A stretch of DNA of 64,000 bases from Lachnospiraceae bacterium UBA7589 (GTDB taxonomy: Bacteria; Bacillota; Clostridia; Lachnospirales; Lachnospiraceae), in contig DLKL01000030.1 in NCBI GenBank assembly GCA_002476495.1, forward strand, positions 1 through 64,000. The letters are read 5' to 3'. Position numbers and translations under genes: made by a program. The notes below the pieces were generated by a model. The model was given only the letters and a program-made list of their open reading frames with translations, searched no databases and was not told the DNA's origin. Below, piece after piece: positions 60,838 to 64,000 of the stretch (the stretch's first letter is position 1; each line of letters opens with the position of its first letter).

Positions 60838-63800
60838 TCATTCAATAACACGTATTTTTTCCACCTTATCATTATTGATTAAGTAAGCATCATTTGATTC
60901 CAGTGCCTTTTTAAACTCCCGTGCCACAGCCATAGAAATATCAACAACCTTAATTGCCTTAATATCCTCAAAGGCAATAACTGATTTTGAATCCCTGACC
61001 TGCTTAAGCAAATCACCGGACGAAAATGAAATGGATGCATTTTCTAAGTCAGTTAACAGGAAGCATACCTTCATGCCTTTAAGACTCTGGCTGATTAGTT
61101 TGTATATTTCTGCCAAAGCCTTGTCAGTACCGATAAGTTTCATCATGCTCATAGAATTGATTACAATAAGCTGCAATGCTTCATTGCTTAGATTCAATTC
61201 ACCTGTCTTTGATTTTTCTAATCTGTCCTTCAGCTTACCGGCAACCATTGTCAAAATATCAGTTAAGCCCGGAATTGATGTGGTATATACTGCTGCCTTA
61301 TGCTCATATTTTTTATATTCGTTCTCAAGGTCATCAACAATATACAGGTCAACCGGCGCTTTGTCACCGAATGTCAATACCTTATCCATGAGGAATTCTA
61401 TGTATCTATGTTTTGCCCCTTCCCTTGCACCTACAAAGGCCTGAACAAAGGTCTGATCCAGCTTAAGAGTTCTCTTGTCAATAGTATTAAATTCCATTCC
61501 AAGGGGAAGCTCATATGGTGCATAGGCTGCTCCGTACTGCTTAAGCATATATGTTTCTGTAACCTTTTGAGGGATTTCCGGAATTCCCACAACATATTCA
61601 TCTCCATATTTATCATGAATATGGGCGATAAAATCCTTCATAAGCTTTATCTTTTCAAATTCCTTTTCTGCTGCAAAAGCAAGATAATACTGTATTTCAT
61701 AGAATACCTTACCAGTCTCTATAATACCTCGTCCGGCTATATCATTAATCTTCTTTCTACATGCTTCAAATATTGTTCCGTAATCACTTGAGTCGTTACA
61801 ATAAAGGGCTGTTCTCTTTGAAAAATTAGACAAAAGCTTAAAACCTGCTCCGGTTGTCTGGGCAGCTGTTACAATAAGGGAAATACCTACCGAAACACTC
61901 TCCCGGCTGATATTGATAATAACATCCTCATAATCAGGAAAATATCCTCTGAAGGCAACCCAGTTATCAAGGAAAATTACTATCTGTGGCAATTCTGTCT
62001 GTCCTGACTCCCTGTATGCACTGTAGGAGCTTAATCCCAGCTGTGAAAAATACTTTTTACGCTGCATAATGGTAGTCTGCATAAGCTTTAAAAAGCCTTT
62101 AAGCCTCTCCTCGTCTGAGGATGTTATCACACCACCTACATGATTAAGGCTCTCAAAATTCCTAAGTATCATAGATGCAAAATCTAATATGTACATATTA
62201 ACTTCCTTAGGAGAATATTGTTCTGCAAGCCCTCTTATAATTGTCTGGATAAGATTTGTCTTACCCGACTGGGATGAGCCAAGTATATAGAGATTATTCT
62301 GTGATATGTTAAGCGTCTCCACATATTGCCTTTGTCTTGAAGGATCATCAACAACACCAACAGGAACAACAATATCTGTTCCTGTATTTTCAAATCCATC
62401 CAGGGTGATTGGTATGTTCCCCGAAAGCGACGGAAGACAAATATTAGGTAATCTCTCTATTCCATTTTTCTCGCAATATTCGTTTACATAGTTTACAATT
62501 GATTTAAGCTGTGTCTCACCGCCATCATTTGTGTCAGGCTTTTGTTCATATATAATCTTTCTCATTCCTGAAAGCTCAACACTGGTTATTGCAAATTTCT
62601 TTTGCTCGGCAATTCCATCATTTTTTGCAGTAGCACCACTGTAGGCCGACTGAAACAGCTGGAAAATCTCGTTGTTTCCAACCTGGAGATAAGCTCTTCC
62701 GGGTTCTTTAATCTCAGCTGCAAGGGGAGATTTAAGAACCTCATTACTGTCATTTTTATTTTGCACCTTAAGACACAGCTTGAATTTTGAGTTACTCCAT
62801 ATCTGATCGCTTACAACACCGGAAGGCTTCTGGGTAGCAAGAATAAGATGTACACCCAGGCTTCGTCCAATACGTGCTGCCGAAATAAGCTCCTTCATAA
62901 ATTCAGGCTGTTCACTTTTCAGCTCTGCAAACTCATCCACAATCAATATCAGATGTGGCAACGGAGTGTCTGCTTTACCCTCCTTATAGGCTTTAATATA
63001 ATCATCAATATGATTGACCTCCTGCTTTGCGAAAAGCTCCTGTCTCTTTATCAGCTCGGCTTTTATGGAAAGCAGTGATCTTTCAATTTCATTTCCATCT
63101 ATGTTAGTGATTGCTCCATTAAGATGTGGTAAATCCCTGAACTGGTTTACCATACCTCCACCCTTGAAGTCTATTATAATAAAACCAACCTCATAGGGAT
63201 GAAAAAGTGTAGCCATGGAAAGTATATAGGTCTGCAAAATTTCGGATTTACCTGAACCTGTTGTACCTGCTACCAGGCCATGAGGACCGTGATATTTTTC
63301 ATGTAAATCCAGATAAACAATTTCATCTCCGCTCTTAACACCGATAGGTGCAGCCATACTTTTGTATATTTTTGAATTTTCCCATCTTTTCCCAAGATTT
63401 AAATCATAAGGACTCATAATATTAAGCAGTTGGAAAAGAGTAATATTTTTTGTAAGTGAATTTTCAAGATTAACCTCATCCACATATACGCATGCCAGCT
63501 TCTTGGCTGCCAGTTCTGCTTTTTTCAGGGAAATATGTCCATATTCAAAGGTCTGTATTTTTTCCCCATCATCAACATTCTGGACATATCCTGTATAGGA
63601 TTCGTCATTGAGGAAAATCCTTGTCTGACATGAGCTGTTTATAAATTCTTCAAATTCCTCAAAAAATACAAATCTAAAGCCAAGCTCATTTGCCCTGTCA
63701 ATAAACTTTGATACAGGGTGATTGCTTATAAGCTCTGAGCGGAATACCATAACTACATAATCCGGCATACCTTCGGCAGCTCCTCCAAGGGACTCTCTCA

Positions 63801-64000
63801 TGGAAAGCTCTGAATACAAAAATTCCAATGTAACCTTTGCACTGTCTTTGTCATACATAAAATTCCGCATTTTTGTATTCTCGTTGTATGTAATCTGTAA
63901 CCACCTTGCCCATGAGAATAGCGGTACATCCTCTTCATTCATAATAAGGAACAGCTTAATATCCTTGTAGAAATGAGATGCCGCAAACTCCATAATAAGA
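60838..64000 (-). CDS. essC: Type VIIb secretion ATPase EssC, N-terminus beyond window
   Basis: The frame is open to the window edge; 1051 residues from the first visible Met (63993) are shown. The first FtsK/SpoIIIE domain has GTTGSGKS (243-250) and Walker B LILIVDEFAE (348-357), so it looks active. The second has GSSQSGKT (572-579), but Walker B is IVIFLDNWVA with Asn for Glu. The third lacks a P-loop (VGAREGAKHR). This matches EssC, the motor of the T7SSb channel. The forkhead-like N-terminus and membrane segments lie outside. Confidence 0.93.
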   Translation of the reverse strand, partial: LIMEFAASHFYKDIKLFLIMNEEDVPLFSWARWLQITYNENTKMRNFMYDKDSAKVTLEFLYSELSMRESLGGAAEGMPDYVVMVFRSELISNHPVSKFIDRANELGFRFVFFEEFEEFINSSCQTRIFLNDESYTGYVQNVDDGEKIQTFEYGHISLKKAELAAKKLACVYVDEVNLENSLTKNITLFQLLNIMSPYDLNLGKRWENSKIYKSMAAPIGVKSGDEIVYLDLHEKYHGPHGLVAGTTGSGKSEILQTYILSMATLFHPYEVGFIIIDFKGGGMVNQFRDLPHLNGAITNIDGNEIERSLLSIKAELIKRQELFAKQEVNHIDDYIKAYKEGKADTPLPHLILIVDEFAELKSEQPEFMKELISAARIGRSLGVHLILATQKPSGVVSDQIWSNSKFKLCLKVQNKNDSNEVLKSPLAAEIKEPGRAYLQVGNNEIFQLFQSAYSGATAKNDGIAEQKKFAITSVELSGMRKIIYEQKPDTNDGGETQLKSIVNYVNEYCEKNGIERLPNICLPSLSGNIPITLDGFENTGTDIVVPVGVVDDPSRQRQYVETLNISQNNLYILGSSQSGKTNLIQTIIRGLAEQYSPKEVNMYILDFASMILRNFESLNHVGGVITSSDEERLKGFLKLMQTTIMQRKKYFSQLGLSSYSAYRESGQTELPQIVIFLDNWVAFRGYFPDYEDVIINISRESVSVGISLIVTAAQTTGAGFKLLSNFSKRTALYCNDSSDYGTIFEACRKKINDIAGRGIIETGKVFYEIQYYLAFAAEKEFEKIKLMKDFIAHIHDKYGDEYVVGIPEIPQKVTETYMLKQYGAAYAPYELPLGMEFNTIDKRTLKLDQTFVQAFVGAREGAKHRYIEFLMDKVLTFGDKAPVDLYIVDDLENEYKKYEHKAAVYTTSIPGLTDILTMVAGKLKDRLEKSKTGELNLSNEALQLIVINSMSMMKLIGTDKALAEIYKLISQSLKGMKVCFLLTDLENASISFSSGDLLKQVRDSKSVIAFEDIKAIKVVDISMAVAREFKKALESNDAYLINNDKVEKIRVIE

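Overview
The window is a gene-dense, AT-rich stretch of a spore-forming Clostridia chromosome. Gene content and small regulatory details fit Lachnospiraceae best: a spoIIA operon, a five-gene spoVA operon, an agr-type quorum-sensing locus, a T-box before tyrS, an infC-rpmI-rplT operon with an attenuator, and the end of a type VIIb secretion locus. The family is inferred from gene content; no genus is claimed. No insertion sequence, prophage or CRISPR array was seen.

Layout. 1-261: a cut tRNA-Gln, then tRNA-Lys and tRNA-Leu(TAG), closed by a strong hairpin. 468-12803 (minus strand): a small acidic membrane protein, pcrA and pspA, then a long pyrimidine/purine run (chorismate-mutase-like gene, pyrC, pyrF, pyrK, pyrD, a membrane protein, an M29 aminopeptidase, pyrimidine-nucleoside phosphorylase, purE). 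13139-16082 (plus): spoVAA-AB-AC-AD-AE behind a sigma-G-like promoter. 16163-19186: agrBD on the minus strand, divergent from agrCA on the plus strand, with paired LytTR-type sites between them. 19230-26002 (minus): class A PBP, ABC-F ATPase, and a TetR / flavodoxin-like / phospholipase-C-like trio. 26086-30908: sigF-spoIIAB-spoIIAA, a zinc-ribbon TPR membrane protein, a 59-residue ORF, folC and queF. 30933-37833: addA and addB. 38046-45237: FMN-binding-like membrane protein, a PyrE-like protein with an altered PRPP loop, a beta-helix transferase-like protein, topB, a D-2-hydroxyacid dehydrogenase, an unknown membrane protein and a polysaccharide deacetylase. 45287-51303: tyrS with its T-box, a cation-diffusion facilitator, an O-antigen-ligase-like protein, tRNA-Leu(AAG), and rplT-rpmI-infC. 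51620-57732: citrate synthase with dinB (plus), isocitrate dehydrogenase with hsp20 (minus), then a membrane protein, birA and a PilZ protein (plus). 57812-64000 (minus): type VIIb secretion genes (DUF4176-like, WXG100-like, LXG protein, DUF5082-like coiled coil, a small membrane protein and the C-terminal two thirds or so of EssC).

How the parts work together. PyrC, PyrD/PyrK and PyrF supply four of the UMP-synthesis polypeptides; carAB, pyrB and a canonical pyrE are not in the window. Citrate synthase and NADP-isocitrate dehydrogenase make two steps of a route to 2-oxoglutarate; no aconitase gene is present here. SpoIIAA/SpoIIAB/SigF control forespore transcription and SpoVA moves dipicolinic acid, so two sporulation stages are encoded within about 15 kb, with the agr locus near them.

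The least ordinary items are the cysteine-free AgrD precursor (16163-16309) with its operator pair, the LXG protein with no recognisable toxin domain, the perfect hairpin that buries the ribosome-binding site of the FMN-binding-like gene, the PyrE-like protein lacking both acidic residues of its PRPP motif, the non-AUG start of infC, a decayed reading frame lying across from the spoVA promoter, and a 59-residue ORF beside folC.
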